Shown: positions 1 to 13,305 of the stretch, one piece after another | Position numbering within the stretch: position 1 is the first letter of the stretch | Layout of the letters: every line of letters starts with the position of its first letter | NCBI GenBank assembly: GCA_946807835.1 | Contig: OX327697.1 | Coordinates: 3,177,001-3,241,000, forward strand | Source of the DNA: Ailanthus altissimus | Taxonomy: Eukaryota; Streptophyta; Magnoliopsida; Sapindales; Simaroubaceae | DNA: 64,000 nucleotides | Direction of reading: 5' to 3' | Translations under genes and position numbers: made by a program | Notes under the pieces: model-generated | Database searches by the model: none | Told to the model about the DNA's origin: nothing | The model's input: the letters and a program-made list of their open reading frames with translations, nothing else

Positions 1-1946
1 ATATATAGATCGGTGTATATCTATATCTGAATGGTCCAGATGGTTAGTCTTGGCAGACCATAAGTTTAGTGAAAGCTTGTATAGTGATACAAGTATTTAG
101 TAAGGATTGAATATTGAACAGACTCACAAAGACCTGCATTAGACATCCTATAAAGCTGTCAATAGAGGGTCATTCGAGTTGAGTAGTATTTACGGTCCTT
201 AGACCTGAGTACCATGGTGGACTTTGTGAGTGATCACCATACTTTGGTTCGACACATGTTAGATACCTTTCATGGTTTGATCGTTGGGTGTCGCTGGGTA
301 TGGTCCAATGCTCGTGGAGTCTAGTGTGTATAGATATAGGATCCATCAGCTTATTTGAGTGAGTAATATATCCTGATACTCCAAGATTGTATTTCAGAAA
401 GTCTTATGGCTATAAGCAAAAATACCCACAAAAATAGTTTTATCATAGGGATAAATAATATAGTAAAAGTGTTTGCGGATATTGTTTATTGAAATATAAA
501 TCTAGAGATAAGTTTATGGTTGAGCATATAGAGACTTGACGGTGTTGATCTATATCTCCGCTCTTCTAGTATATCTATGATGGAGGGATTATACAAATAT
601 TTAATAACCTCAACTTGTATGGTCCAATGCACTATTTTGTAATATCTATAACGTGCGTGTGGGACATTGTTCACGGACGTATGGTTAAGTTCCACATGAA
701 AAACTGGGCATGGACCTAGAAAGTCTCACAATAGGAAGCGTACTAGTTGTGCACTAAGGCAGCGTATTAGATTGAATGGTTTAGTCTAAGAAATTCTAGC
801 AAAGTGAAAATATGTTTCAAGTTCCTTATATTATGCACTTGTCAAAGCTAAAATGTAAAATACATCATTAGTTGACAAGAGTTTTAACTAATAAGAAATT
901 GACAAATGGCACAATCTTACTCCATGAATGATTTTACCATATATTAACCAATTTACCTTACTAGTAAATACTTATAAGGTAAAAGTTATTATTCAAATAT
1001 TAGTTCTTGAATAATTAATGTATATATTATACACCTTATATATATGTATAATTCTTATTATTTTATGAAAAGTGTAGCTAGCACTTATATAATGCTATAA
1101 GTGATGTCTGCCATTAATTATTTAATAATTTTATAAATTTTTAATGGTAGGACAATTGTAACTTATAATATTATAAAGGTGCATTATTTTTTTGGCATAT
1201 ACAAATGTGTTGGTCGGCCATCTAAAGAAGGAGAGGAGAAATTGGTTGATAATGATCAATGATCTCATATTTATTAAATGGTAGGTCATGAATATTATTG
1301 AATGAAATGGCCAACAAGTGTGAGTGGTGGGAGTACATTGATGAGCCATCATTTGCACAAAACAAAGGAAAGAGTTCAATTTTGATATAGAGAGGTGTGA
1401 TCATTTGGTAGAGGTGAAGAAAAGAGAGAGAAGAGAGAATTTGCTAAGTGCTTTTCAAAGAGTTGAGAGAATTTGGCTAAGTCATATAAAATTTCTAAGC
1501 AAAGGGTTGTGAGAAAAAAAAAAGTCTAGATAACTTAATTATTTTCATCTCTTATAAGAAATAATACATAAGAAATAAAATTGTTTTAAGAGTTAAAACA
1601 CAAATTGCTGGAAATTTGTAGCTGCTATTCTAGCTTCACAATCCCACCATTTCAGTTGTGAACTAGAATTGTACAACAAGATACTCTAAGGTAAGCTCAA
1701 CAATTGAAGGTTGGTTTTCTTGAAGAATTAGAAAGCTACCTTCAAAATCGGGTAGGTTATTTACTTACAATTTATTTATATGATACATATGAATATATAT
1801 GAGATATATTTGTGCTTGAATGAATATTTATAAGTATATGTGTTTGAGTATGTAATATTATGTATAATATGTATATAATACTTTCGCTGCATATTTATAA
1901 ATTTTAAATCATACATAACTCTACACATCACACACTAAAACCAACA
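1..1946 (+). repeat. Left (5') LTR of element A, partial
   Basis: Matches the right LTR over its length, for example the block beginning 'atggtccagatggttagtct' at 31 and again near 7565. It ends in ACCAACA immediately before the primer-binding site. By comparison with the right copy, roughly the first 440 bases lie outside the window. Relative to the right copy it contains about 70 extra bases near 770-850. The small reading frames in it are not genes. Confidence 0.88.
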
Positions 1947-1948
1947 AG

Positions 1949-1960
1949 TGGTATCAGAGC
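1949..1960 (+). promoter_or_regulatory. Primer-binding site of element A (initiator Met tRNA)
   Basis: TGGTATCAGAGC, two bases after the LTR end, is the standard plant copia primer site complementary to the 3' end of initiator methionine tRNA. Confidence 0.93.
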
Positions 1961-2626
1961 ATGCCAATTTGGTGTATGATGTTTGATGTTGTTACAATTT
2001 TAACATGTTGATTTTGTATTATTAAACAACATGATGATGTTTGATTTGGAGTATGGTGATGTTTAAAATTGAACATGGTTTTATTTTGTGAATTCTTGAA
2101 CATGTTTATATTTAGAATTGATCATATGATGTTTGAATATAATAAACATGAGAAATATTGGCTGCCGGAACAATAGAAAATTATGTTTTAGACACTGATT
2201 ACGGTGTTAGTGTCCGGCGCTATGGTGCCCACACACTGATATGAGAGCTGCGTCGCCCAGTCCATTTTCTTTGGACGCTGTAGCATTCGTTTTCAGCGCA
2301 GCAGCGTTCGGCACTGTTACAATAATTTTTTTATTTATTAATTTTATAATGTTTTGACTTATTTTGTTATTGTAATATGCTTTTATAATTGTCATAATAT
2401 AATGTGCTCATTTATATATGCTGATAATCATAATAAGAGCCCTATTGGTGAGGGTATGTTGTGTTTGTGTATAATTTAAATGAATGATCAATAATAATCA
2501 TTTTTGTGAAATGAGAATGTATTTAATAAATTTTGCTTAATCAGATTAAAATATAATTCATTATGAGATAATGTTAAATATGATTCGTCTTGTCAATACG
2601 GTATTAGATGATTCACTTTGGTCTTT

Positions 2627-2920
2627 CCTAATATTGCTACAACTTGAGGGATTGATCAGAATGATTCGGGCTATACCGGTTAAACATGAGATGAGGCAAA
2701 GATATGTGAACGTATTGCCCAATATTGCTACGATGTAAGGGTTATACTGGTAGTATAGATTTGATCATTGGTATGTTAATTTAGAATACACTTATCCAAT
2801 ATTGCTATAGTGTGAGGATAAGGTGTATTTAGGATCAGTGGTAAAAGTTGCATGAAATGCAATTGACAAGAGTTGTCTACCTTTTGAGTTTACAAAGGCC
2901 AATATTGCTATAGCGTGAGG
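2627..2920 (+). repeat. Four dispersed copies of a CCAATATTGCTA motif in the leader of element A
   Basis: Copies start near 2627, 2718, 2795 and 2899. Each reads approximately CCAATATTGCTAYRRYGTGAGG and the spacers differ. They lie between the primer-binding site and the gag start at 3141, so they belong to the untranslated leader of the element RNA. Function unknown. Confidence 0.75.
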
Positions 2921-3140
2921 CTAGAGTAAAATTTTAATGGGATCCACTTTTCACTATATAGTTTAAAGAATTCTGAACTATCATTTTCTCGTTTGAGAGA
3001 TTAAAGAGATTATATAAAATAGTAGGAGGGTGTTTTTAGATTAAAAAAATGTATAACTATTATACTCATGATCTAAAATGTTATTTATTAGTGATTGAAA
3101 TATTCCGCTAACATTTTTTCTTTTGTCTTGTGAAGATAAA

Positions 3141-6100
3141 ATGGCATCAAGTAACCCTCTAGTTCGTATCCTTGATGTGCACCAACTCAAAGGTGCAGAA
3201 AATTATAGTGACTGGCTTATGAATCTCAGAATAGTTCTAAATTCTGATAAGCTTGGATATGTAATTGATTAGCACATGCCCTAAGCCGTTTTTGATTATG
3301 CTTCTCCGAAGGAAAAATGAGACATATCAGAAATGACTGGATGACAATTTGAAAGTCAAATCGTATATCCTCGGCTCAATGTCTACAGAGCTCTAAAGGG
3401 AGCATGTCCACATGGATAGTGTTGGGAGTATTATGCTCCACCTGAAAAAGTTATTTGGTGACCGATATCAAGTTAAAATATATAAGGTTGCCAAATCTTT
3501 CTTTTAAGCTAGACTACCCGAGGGCAGTCCAGTGAGTCCCCATGTCCTCAAGATCATATCTTATATTAAGAGGTTGAAAACCATGGATATCTCACTGAGT
3601 AATACATTAGGGGATAGTTTGATTCTCCATTCATTTTTATGGTCATTTGCACAGTTCAACTCATGAACTTCAACATGCAAGGAATGACCCCCTACTTATG
3701 CTGATCTGCATAACGTGCTAAAAACAGCTCAAGATGACATGAACAAAAGGGGCTTGACCATCTATGTTCAGGGTGCTTCATCCTCTGCCCTAAAGACTTT
3801 TAAGAAGTCCAAAGGGAAGAATAAAAAGAAAGTAAAGTCTGTACCTAAAATGGGTCCTCAAAAGTAACATATGTCCAAACCCCAACATAAGAACAAAGCA
3901 AAAGAAAAATGTTTCCATTGCAACGAAGATGGGCATTGGAAATGGAACTGCCCAAAATAATTTGCCATGATTAAGAAGACACCTTCAGGTATGCACACAC
4001 CTTTTATTGACATTTCTTTAGCATTTGATGCTAGTATTGGTTGAGTATTAGATACTGCTTGTCCTTTTCACATCTGCAATGTGTTGCAGAGTTTGAAGGA
4101 AGTTAGAATGTTACAACCTGGAGAAGTATAGTTTCGTGTTGAAAATGGAGATTTCTTGTAGGTCGAGGCTATTGGATGTTTGAATTTACTTCTTCTATGT
4201 AATAAAATTGTTGTGTTGAATAATTGTTATTTTGTGCCAAACATTATCTGGCAAATTATTTTCATTCCTGTATTAGACAGTGAAGGATATCATATGTATG
4301 TTCGGAACCATTCCTTATATTTATATGATTTGAATAATATTTTGTTAGCTGAATGTCAATTGATTAATGGCCATTATATATTAGATACAACAAAAAATGT
4401 CATGAATGTACAGGTGAATGATAATAATAAAGTGGAAACTTTAAATGATACAGAATTATGACATATGAGCTTAGGTCATATAGGCGTGAAACGTCTAATC
4501 CGTCTGGTCAAGGATGGTCGGATACCTGATTTGACCATAGAATCTTATCCAATTTGTGAATCTTCTATTCAAGGAAAAATGACCAAAGCTCCATTTATTG
4601 GTGTTGGACATTATACCATTGATTTATTGGAACTAATACACAGTGATATATATGGTTTAATGAATCACACTGCAATGGGTGGTTTTCGATACTTTGTTAT
4701 CTTTATCGATGATTTATCAAGATTTAGATATGTGTTTCTTATCAAACACAAGTCAGAAACTTTTGAAAAGTTTAAATAGCTTCGAATTAAAGTAGAGAAA
4801 CAAACCAAAATGTATATCAAATGCCTTCGATCAGATCGAGGCAGTGAATACATGAGTAGTGAAATTTTGGATTATTTAAAGGAGAATGAGATTCTCGTTC
4901 AATGTAGTCATCCAGGTACTCCACAACACAATGATATTTTGAAGAGGAGAAATCAGACTCCAGTGGATATGGTTCGATCGATTATGAGTTTCACCGATTT
5001 TCCTGAATATCTATAGGGCTATGCTTTAGAAATTGCTACTCATATATTGAAAAGAGTTTCATTGAAAGCTGTTCCTTCTACTCCTTATGAGATATAGAAT
5101 GAAAGGAAACCTAGTCTTAAATATGTTAAGATTTAGAGCTGTTATGCTTACGTAAAAGTTACGCAACAAGATGAACTTGCACCTAAAGGATACAAGTTTT
5201 GGTTCATTGGGTATCCTAAGAATTCAATAGGGTACCAGTTTTATGATCATGAGGAACGAAATATGTTTGTTGCTCGGAATACCACTTTTTTAGAGAAATA
5301 ATTTCTCATGGATCACAGAGATTATAGAAAGATTGAATTAGATGAACTCAATCAGGATGTAAATGAACCAATGATGGAACCTCAGGTTCAATTGAGCAGA
5401 ATACCTTTAACACGCCCTCTATGTAAGTCAGAAAGGATATCAAAGCCACCAGATAGGTATGGTTCAATACTTGAAGGTGCTCTTGATGTTTTCTTGGTTG
5501 AAGAAAAGGATCCTTTAACTTACAAATAGGTGATGTTAGACATAGATTTGAAAAAATGACAAGAGGCCATGAAATATAAAATTGACTCAATACATCACAA
5601 TTAAGTCTGGGACTTTGTTGAGCTTCCTAAAGAAATTGTTCTTATCGGTTGTAAATAGATTTACAAATGAAAACGTGGGCCCAATAAAAAAGTAGACACT
5701 TTTAAAGTCTGTCTAGTTGCAAAAAGTTATACTCAACAATTTGAGATTGGTTATGAGGAAACCTTCTCACCAGTAGCAATGCTTAAGTCAATTCAAATTT
5801 TACTGGCAATTGCTGCATATTACTACTATACAATTTGGCAAAAGGATGTAAAAATGGTGTTCTTAAATGAATATCTTGAAGAAGAGATCTATATGGAATA
5901 ACTAGAAGGTTTTACATCCAGCCAAACTTCTGGTCTAGTATGTAAACTAAAAAAGTCTATTTATGGACTTAAGCAGGCTTCCCGAAGTTAAAATCTTCAT
6001 TTTGATGAGATAATCAGAGGATCTAGTTTTAGCAAGAATGAAGAGGCATCATGTGTGTACAAAAAGAGCAGTGGGAGCATGGTAGCCTTCTTAGTCCTAT

Positions 6101-7079
6101 ATATGGATAACATACTCATTATCAGAAACTATATTAGTATATTGCAATTAATCAAAAGTTACATGAGTAAGAATTTCTCTATGAAGGATTTAGGAGAGAC
6201 TTTCTATATACTAGGTATAAAGCTTTATAGAGATAGAGCTAGGAGGCTTATAGGACTCCCTCAATTATCGTACATAGATAATGTCTTATAAAGATATAAT
6301 TTTAGTAACTGTAAGAGAGTTAGCATACCTTTTAGACATGGCATTCATCTTTCGAGGAAGATGTATCCTTAGAGTGAAGATGAAAAGGTTAGAATGTCTA
6401 ACATACTATATGTATAAGCTACAGAAAGCCTGATGTATACTATAATATGGACGAGACCTGATATCAGCATGACTGTAAGTGTTACAAACTGCTATTAGTC
6501 TGATCCAGGAGAAGGCCTTTGGATGGCTGTGAAACATGTCCTAAAATATCTTAAGAGTACTAAGGACAAGTTTTTGATATATGGAGAAAGTGACTTACAA
6601 GTGAGAAGATACACAGATTCAGACTTTCAGTCTGATCTAGATGATAAAAAGTCTACATCTGAGTATGTATTCATTCTCAATGGTATTGCAATCAGATAGA
6701 AGAGTAACAAACAATCATCAACAGCTGATTCCACTACAGAGACAATATATTGCAGCATTAGAAGCAGCAAAAGAAGCAGTTTGGATACATAAATTTGTCC
6801 CTGAACTTGAAATAGTTCCAAGTTCAATGGATCCTATACCATTGTTTTGTGACAACAACAGAGCCATTGCATAAGCTAAAAAGCCAAGAGCCAAAGTCTA
6901 AGTATGTGGAAAGGAAATACCATATCATTAGAGAAATCTTGGCTAGAGGAGATGTAATAGTTCGTAGAGTAGACTCTATGAATAATGTAGCGGACTCACT
7001 TACTAAGGCCTTAACTCCAAAAATATTTGAAAGACATGTAGAGTCAATGGGCATTGGATACCATCGTGAATGGCACTAA
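3141..7079 (+). pseudogene. Degenerate copia gag-pol of element A
   Basis: Gag begins with an ATG at 3141 (MASSNPL...). A CCHC zinc knuckle (CFHCNEDGHWKWNC) lies near 3907-3950. The protease region near 4050 has the active-site DTG altered to DTA. The integrase zinc-binding region and core lie at about 4456-5016, with LRSDRGSEYMSS near 4827. RT runs about 5590-6300 and contains YMDN in place of YVDD near 6100. RNase H and the C-terminal tail run about 6600-7079 (QRQYIAALEAAKEAVW) and end in TAA. Stops and frame changes interrupt all domains. Several are TAG or TAA where relatives have Gln or Trp, which fits cytosine deamination. Translation can give only fragments of up to about 100 residues. 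Confidence 0.92.
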
Positions 7080-7091
7080 AGCAAGTGGGAG

Positions 7092-10000
7092 TTATTGGGA
7101 TTTGTGCTTAGGTGCTATCCCTTTTATGTATAAATATTTGTTTTTGTTTATACTATTATCATTTTATTAGATCACTAATTATATTATATATATATGGTAA
7201 GATGCTTGTAACGTTTTAGACATTATATGATCTGAAAGAGTTCAAATCTAATCTAAAGGAGTTTAGGTTAGTGCTAAGAATTAGCAACGCTAAAAGTTAT
7301 AAATGCTAAAAGTTAGCACTGATAAGAGTTACTAGGTTATAAGAGTTAGTGAAATTTAAAGAGTTAGAGCCTTGTCTAAAATGAGACAAAGACCTGAGAA
7401 TATTTTAGTAATAATATAGTTGCAAAAGAGTTACAAATGGTGCTAGAAAATGTTGTTATGCAAGTATATTCTCAAACTCTATGTTCCTAATCTATCTCCA
7501 CTGATGTGGGTCTGTCAATGTGGACTTTATAATATATATATATATCGGTGTATGTCTATATTTGGATGGTCCAGATGGTTAGTCTTGGCAGACCATGCAT
7601 TTAGTGGAAGCTCGTATAGAGATACAAGTATTCAGTAAGGACTGAATATTAAATAGACTTACAAAGACCTCAATTAGATATCCTATAAAGCCATCAATGG
7701 AGGGTCATTCGAGTTGAGTAGTATTCGTGGTCCTTAAACCTGAGTGCTACGGTGGACTTTGTGAGTGATCACCATACTTTGGTTCCACACATGTCAGATA
7801 CCTTTTATGGTTTGATCACTGGGTGTCGCTGGGTATGGTCCCATGCTCATGGAGTCTGGTGTGCATAGATATGGGATTCATCAGCTCATTTGGGTGAGTA
7901 ATATATCATGATACTCCAAGATTGTATTTTAGAAAGTCTTATGGCCATAAGAAAAAAAACCTACGAAAATAGTTTTATCTTAGGGATAAATAATATCGTA
8001 AAATGTTTGCATATATTATTTATTGAAATTTAAATCTGGAGATACGTTTATGGTTGAGCATATAGAGACTTGACGGTATTGATCTATATCTCTGCTCTTC
8101 TAGTATATCTATGATGGAAGGATTATACAAATATGTAATAACCTCAACTTGTATGGTCTAATGCACTATTTTGTAATATCCGTAATGTGTATGTGAGACA
8201 TTATTCACGGACGTATGGACAAGCTCCATATGATAAACCGGGCATGGACTTAGAGAGTCTCACAATATGAAGTGTATGTGTTGTGCATTGGGGCAACGTA
8301 TTGGATTAAATGTGAAAATATGTAAAATACATCATTAGCTGACAAGAGTTGTTAACTAATAAGAAATTGACAAATGGCACAATCTTACTCCATGAATGAT
8401 TTTACCATATATTCACCAATTTACCTTATTAGTAAATACTTATAAGGTAAAAGTTATTATTCAAATATTAGTTATTGAATAATTAATGTAAATATTATGC
8501 ACCTTATATATATATATATGCTGTAATATCCAATTCCTATTAGTAGTATTGACACCTAAATTTCGGTATAGAGTAATAAAGACATCGTAGGGTTACCTGA
8601 TTCTAACCCTATTAGAAATATATTTTTTATGGTGCGCGTGAGAGATATTAGAATTTACTACATGAATTTCATTTAAGGGTTATGCATGGAACAAGCCTTT
8701 ATTGAGAAATACAATTCACATATTAGAGAATGGACCAATTAGAGAGAATTTCATAGATTGCCAAGTTGGAAGTCTAGTTAGTTCCTTTGACTATTCTAAC
8801 TAAATAGTTAGAAAGGAACTAATTAAATCCTTTCATTTTGAACTAATGGTAATTTAGAAATTTTGAGTTAGTTGAGGGGCAAATTAAACTTTTGGGAGAG
8901 CACTATATAAGGAGGAATTGTGTAGAATTTTGGCTAAGTTAAAAACAAGACATTTAGGGTATAAGAGATGAAAATTTTGGCCATGAGAGGAAGTGTGTTG
9001 CTACAGTAAAACCCAAAGTGATTTCATTATTTTTCATACTTGATCAAGCTAAAATAAAACCAAATACATGTTCCTAAGATCAATTGAAGCTTTCATTAGT
9101 GAAAATATAAGGAAAACAGGTAAAAAAAAAAAGCATTGTTTTGTAATGATGATGTGTGAATTTTCAAGATTGCTTCAATTAATGTTCTTGTGTGTATTCT
9201 TGATTTAGATTGAGTTGAATTCAAGTGTGGAGCTTAAAAGAGTCATCAAATTGAAGAAACTAGTAAGGTAAGAATTATGGTTTTGGGTGACTTTGATGTA
9301 GAAACTTCAATTAGTTGTAATTAGGGCATTAAAATGAAATTGACTTGATTTTGATGCTATTGGAATAAGAAATTGAGAAAAAAAAAGTGTTGGGTGAGTA
9401 GGGTAAAATTCGGTCACTTAGGGGTTTATAGGGCTTGAGTTGTGTTTTGGTTGAATTGTTGTGTATAAATGGTGCCTTATGTAAATAGAATGTATATGGT
9501 TGATGAAAAAAAATAAAAAAATGAAGGAAATGGGACGTAATTGTCCATTTTGGTAAGGTGAAGGGTAATTATGTTCAATCAAAGTTATAGGGTGTTAAGC
9601 AATTTTCTGGGCATCGGATGGTGAATTAGATAAGATTGAATGACTTCGTAAAAAAAAATCGAAAAGTAGTATCCATCCGGGCTTTATATGTTGATTAGGG
9701 CACTTAGTAGTTAAATGAGATTTTAGTGTTTGTAAAGGTTCTAAATGTCATTTATGGTATGTAGGTGAAGAAAAGGTTCTAAATTCGGAGCAAAATTAAG
9801 CTCAAAGCGATTGTGAGTGAAAACCTGTCATTGTTTATCTTTTGTTTATTATGTTTTCGCATATTGAAATTGTATGTTTTATGTGCTTTTAATGCATAAA
9901 CATGATTTACGATTTTGATATATATATATATATATATCTATAGATATGCATTTACATGTTGGGTTTAAGAAATAGTTTTAAAATTACTACATTAGTTTCA

Positions 10001-12119
10001 AAGGCCATTAGTACCCTTAGATTATAATGGTGGTGATGGTTTAAGACTTGGCTGGTATATCCTATACACATGAACAGGTATTGGGAGGTGTGTCACTAAC
10101 TCCGAGAAGTAGGGTTGTCAAGTCATGTGAGTCGCTCTATGTGTACGGGGTATTGTCTCACTATATGTATGCGATGTAGAATTTTGCTGCATAGCTAGTG
10201 AGATGTCTTGAGATGTCATAGTGGGTGTTGCTAGTTGAGACGCCCCGTGACCTACTCATGTGTGCGGTGCTAGTTGAGTCGCTGCGTGAGTATAGAGCTT
10301 TAGGGTTACCATTGGTACAGTTTAAAAAAAAAATGGCCGAGTGAGGGCTTTAATAGTTTTCGATTTACCGATCTCTTATCATGCAATTATATGTACATGC
10401 TAGTTATTATGTCTTACAGATTTTGGATATTATTTTTCGAAAATGTAAATAAAACCCGCTTAATAAGATTTCATCAGCATGTGATGTTAGAAACTATTTT
10501 ACAACTTTATATAAGTTTTAGAAGCATGATTTATGCATGTCTTTTAGAATTTAATATCTATACAGAATTTTATTTTATTTGAAATCTTAAATGCATTCAC
10601 TGAATTCTTTTAGCTCACTTGTTTTGTGTTTTATGTTTTCTATCCCCCTTCAGGTGCGGGCCTCGGTGCGCAAGTCGTTGATTCTCTTACGACTGATTAA
10701 TGGCCCAGTTGGACGATCATTTTGTAAATGTAAATGTGCTAAGTAGCACTCTTTTTGCATTCTGCATACTAGTTATAGGCTTGTGTATTGTACATATATT
10801 TTGAACAAACAAGAAGAGATTTCGATATTATGATGATAGTTTCACATTTTATTAGTATGCTAGTTTTATGATCAAAATAAAATTGTTGAGTTGAGATGGA
10901 TTTGATTTTGAAAATGACTGAAGCTTCTATTTGGTAGTATTGAGAAGTGGTTTGAAATAGAAGTGCAATTTCTTGGCAGGTTTTATATTGGACTTTAAAA
11001 AAAAAAGGGAAACTTTGCCCGTTTTTTTTTAAATTTATGAAGTTATTCCTATGTATATTCCAAGATTTTCTCAGTAATAACAAAAACTAAAAAGAGGTTT
11101 GCCTTGTAGAATTTCTCAACTTACACAGTTAAATTCTGAGGAACTTCTGTCAGGGTGCCCGATAGAGCTGCTAAGATCTACAGTAGAGGGTCTTGGGATA
11201 GGTCCTATCATATATATATATATATATATTTAATTCTTATTATTTTATAAAAAGTGTAGCTAGCACTTATATAATGCTATAAGTGATGTTTGCCATTAAT
11301 TCTTTAATAATGTGATAAATTCTTAATGGTAAGACAATTATAATTTATAATATTATAAAAGTGCATTATTTCTTGGCATATACAAATGTATTGGTCGGCC
11401 ATCTAAAGAAGGAGAGGAGAAATTAGTTGATAATGATCAATTATCTCATCTTTATTAAATGATAGGTCATGAATATTATTGAATAAAATGGCCAACAAGT
11501 GTGAGTGGTAAGAGCACATTGATGAGCCACCATTTGCATAAAACAAAGGGAAGAGTTCAATTTTGATATAAAGAGGTGTGATCATTTGGCGGAGGTGAAG
11601 AAAGTAGAGAGAAGAGAGAATTTGCTAAGTGCTTTTCAAAGAGTTTATGGAATTTGGCTAAATCATATAAAAGTTCTAATCAAAGGGTTGTGAGAAAAAA
11701 AAAGTCTAGATAACTTAATTATTCTCATCTCTTATAAGAAATAATACATAAGAACTAAAATTATTTTAAGAGTTAAAACACAAATTGTTAGAAATTTGTG
11801 GTTGCTATTCTATCTTTACAATTCCATTCATTTCGATTGTGAATTAGAATTGTGTGACAAGATACTTTAAGGTGAGCTCAACACTTGAAGCTTAGAGTTC
11901 TTGAAGAATTTGACAGTTACCTTCATAACTGGGTAGGTTATTTACTTGCAATTTATTTATATGATACATATGAATATATATATATATATAAGATATATGT
12001 GCTTGAATGAACATATATGAGTATGCAATATTATGTATAATATGTATGTAATACTTCCGCTGCGTATTTATAAAATTTAAATTATACGTACCTCTACACA
12101 TCACATACTAAAACCAACA
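7092..12119 (+). repeat. Right (3') LTR of element A, split by a solo LTR
   Basis: Follows the purine-rich tract GCAAGTGGGAG. The start reads TTATTGGGATTTGTGC, a decayed form of the common copia start TGTTGGGA. It ends ACCAACA at 12119, like the left LTR. Homology to the left copy is interrupted at about 8521 and resumes at about 11211, flanking the nested Tekay-like LTR. Net length is about 2.34 kb. Confidence 0.87.
8522..11210 (+). mobile_element. Solo LTR of a Tekay/Del-like Ty3/gypsy chromovirus, nested in element A
   Basis: About 2.69 kb interrupting the right LTR of element A. It begins TGTAATATCC and ends GGTCCTATCA, typical of long Tekay/Del LTRs, which often start TGTRACATCC. No internal protein-coding domains are present, so it is a solo LTR left by recombination between two LTRs. 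Both flanks are TA-dinucleotide runs, so the target duplication cannot be fixed. The family call rests on terminal sequence and length only. The small frames within it, for example at 10391 and 10769, are not supported as genes. Confidence 0.7.
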
Positions 12120-12773
12120 GATTTATCTTACCATCATTAGACAAAACATTACTTACTTAGTCAACATACTTAGTCAGCATATGCAACAACTCAAAAAGCC
12201 ACATCTCGAAGTTGTACATTAGGTGTTGCAGTACTTGAAAAATGCTCCGGATAAGGTCTTTTATTTAATTTACCTGGAAAGCTACAGTTGATAGGTTTTT
12301 ATGATCTAGATTAGGCTGGATATCCAGATACGTGATGGTCAGTTATTAGATATTGTGTTTTTCTTGGTAATTAACTTATTTTGTGGAAGAGTAAGAAACA
12401 AGTCACATTATCACGATCCTTAGCAGAATGTGAGTATAGGTCTATGTATTGATTACTTGCGAATTAACTTGGTTATGGTACTTATTAAAAAATTTGCATG
12501 TACCTCACTCGAAGCCAGCTTAACTCTTTTCTAATAACCAAGCAACAATCTATATTTCAACCAATCCTGTCTTTCATAAAAGGACAAAATATATTGAGAT
12601 AAATTATTATACAGTCCGTGGACGGATACAAAAAGAAGAGCTTAAGACTTCTTCATGGAAAGCTAGAAATAAATTGCCAATATTTTTACCAAGCTATTAG
12701 ATCAAGATATTTTTTTTCTCTCTACTTGGTAAGTCGAGAGTCTTTGACATCCACTCTTAAACTTGAGAGAAAG
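12120..12773 (+). pseudogene. Copia RNase H fragment (element D)
   Basis: Conceptual translation shows the end of a copia RT/RNase H: residues like VLQYLKNAPDK near 12225, CVFLGNxLILWKSKKQ near 12355-12400, AECEYRSM near 12425, and a KDKIY block near 12580. It resembles Ale/Retrofit-type copia elements. Stops are frequent. The left part of the element is missing from the window because element A abuts it. It ends in a purine-rich tract (CTTGAGAGAAAG) directly before an LTR. Confidence 0.82.
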
Positions 12774-13009
12774 TGTTAGATGAGGAAACAAATCAAATAA
12801 TTTTCTCTTTAATTAATTTTTTGGTCAATATAGTCTTAATTACTTTTTATATGTATTTTTCTTTTATATGCAATTATTTAGTTTAGCTATACTTTCATTT
12901 CTCAACATAAGAATAGCCTTATAAATATAATGCTTACTATTTGTGTTTTACTGTATAAGAATACACAATTCATATTCAAATTCTTTCTTCTTCTTCTATT
13001 AGTTTTTCA
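12774..13009 (+). repeat. 3' LTR of element D
   Basis: Starts TGTTAGATGAGG right after the purine-rich tract and probably ends TTTTTCA at 13009, giving about 236 bp, a usual size for small copia LTRs. The 3' limit is inferred from where UGT homology begins about 10 bases later. Confidence 0.68.
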
Positions 13010-13018
13010 CTTTTATTA

Positions 13019-13305
13019 AAACTCTTCAGTGAGCTCCTTTGCAATATCCAGGCATGACACCTAAACAAATTTTTTTTTTCTCATTTACATTTCTCTCTTC
13101 CCAGCGTCTAAGTCCATCGAGGATCGAAACTAGATGGATTTTGTCGTCGATATAATCCTTTCCTTCGAATGATCATTATAAGACCCTCTTGTGATTATAC
13201 TCTTAAGTTCACAAGTAGAATTTTGAATCCACACTTAGCTAAACATTGTGAGAATAATATTATGAGGAGTGCTCATTTTTTGTTTAGTTTTTTGTTTTCT
13301 GATCT
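13019..13305 (-). pseudogene. UGT pseudogene fragment (N-terminal part of exon 1)
   Basis: Collinear with the intact UGT gene at about 40370-40670 and on the same strand. Shared blocks include CCAGGCAT near 13049, a block around GATGGATTTTGTCGTCGATA (13134-13153) and CTTGTGATTATACTCT near 13188. It corresponds roughly to codons 1-98 of that gene. Internal deletions remove about 40 bases just inside the start codon and disrupt the middle, so no reading frame survives. The codon-98 side is cut at the LTR of element D, suggesting that D inserted into, or deleted part of, a UGT copy. It is a relic of a formerly larger UGT cluster or of a segmental duplication. Confidence 0.82.

Larger units (their letters stand above)
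1..12119 (+). mobile_element. Element A: decayed Ty1/copia LTR retrotransposon, 5' end beyond window
   Basis: The segment at 1-1946 is repeated, diverged, at about 7529-12119, and a degenerate copia gag-pol lies between the copies. The left LTR end is followed by an initiator-Met primer site, and a purine-rich tract (7081-7090) precedes the right LTR. The right LTR is about 2.3 kb once a nested solo LTR is removed. Domain order is gag, protease, integrase, RT, RNase H, which defines copia. The start of the left LTR is outside the window, so target duplications cannot be checked. Insertion was apparently next to or into copia fragment D, whose coding sequence resumes at 12120. Many stops mark it as inactive. 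Confidence 0.9.
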
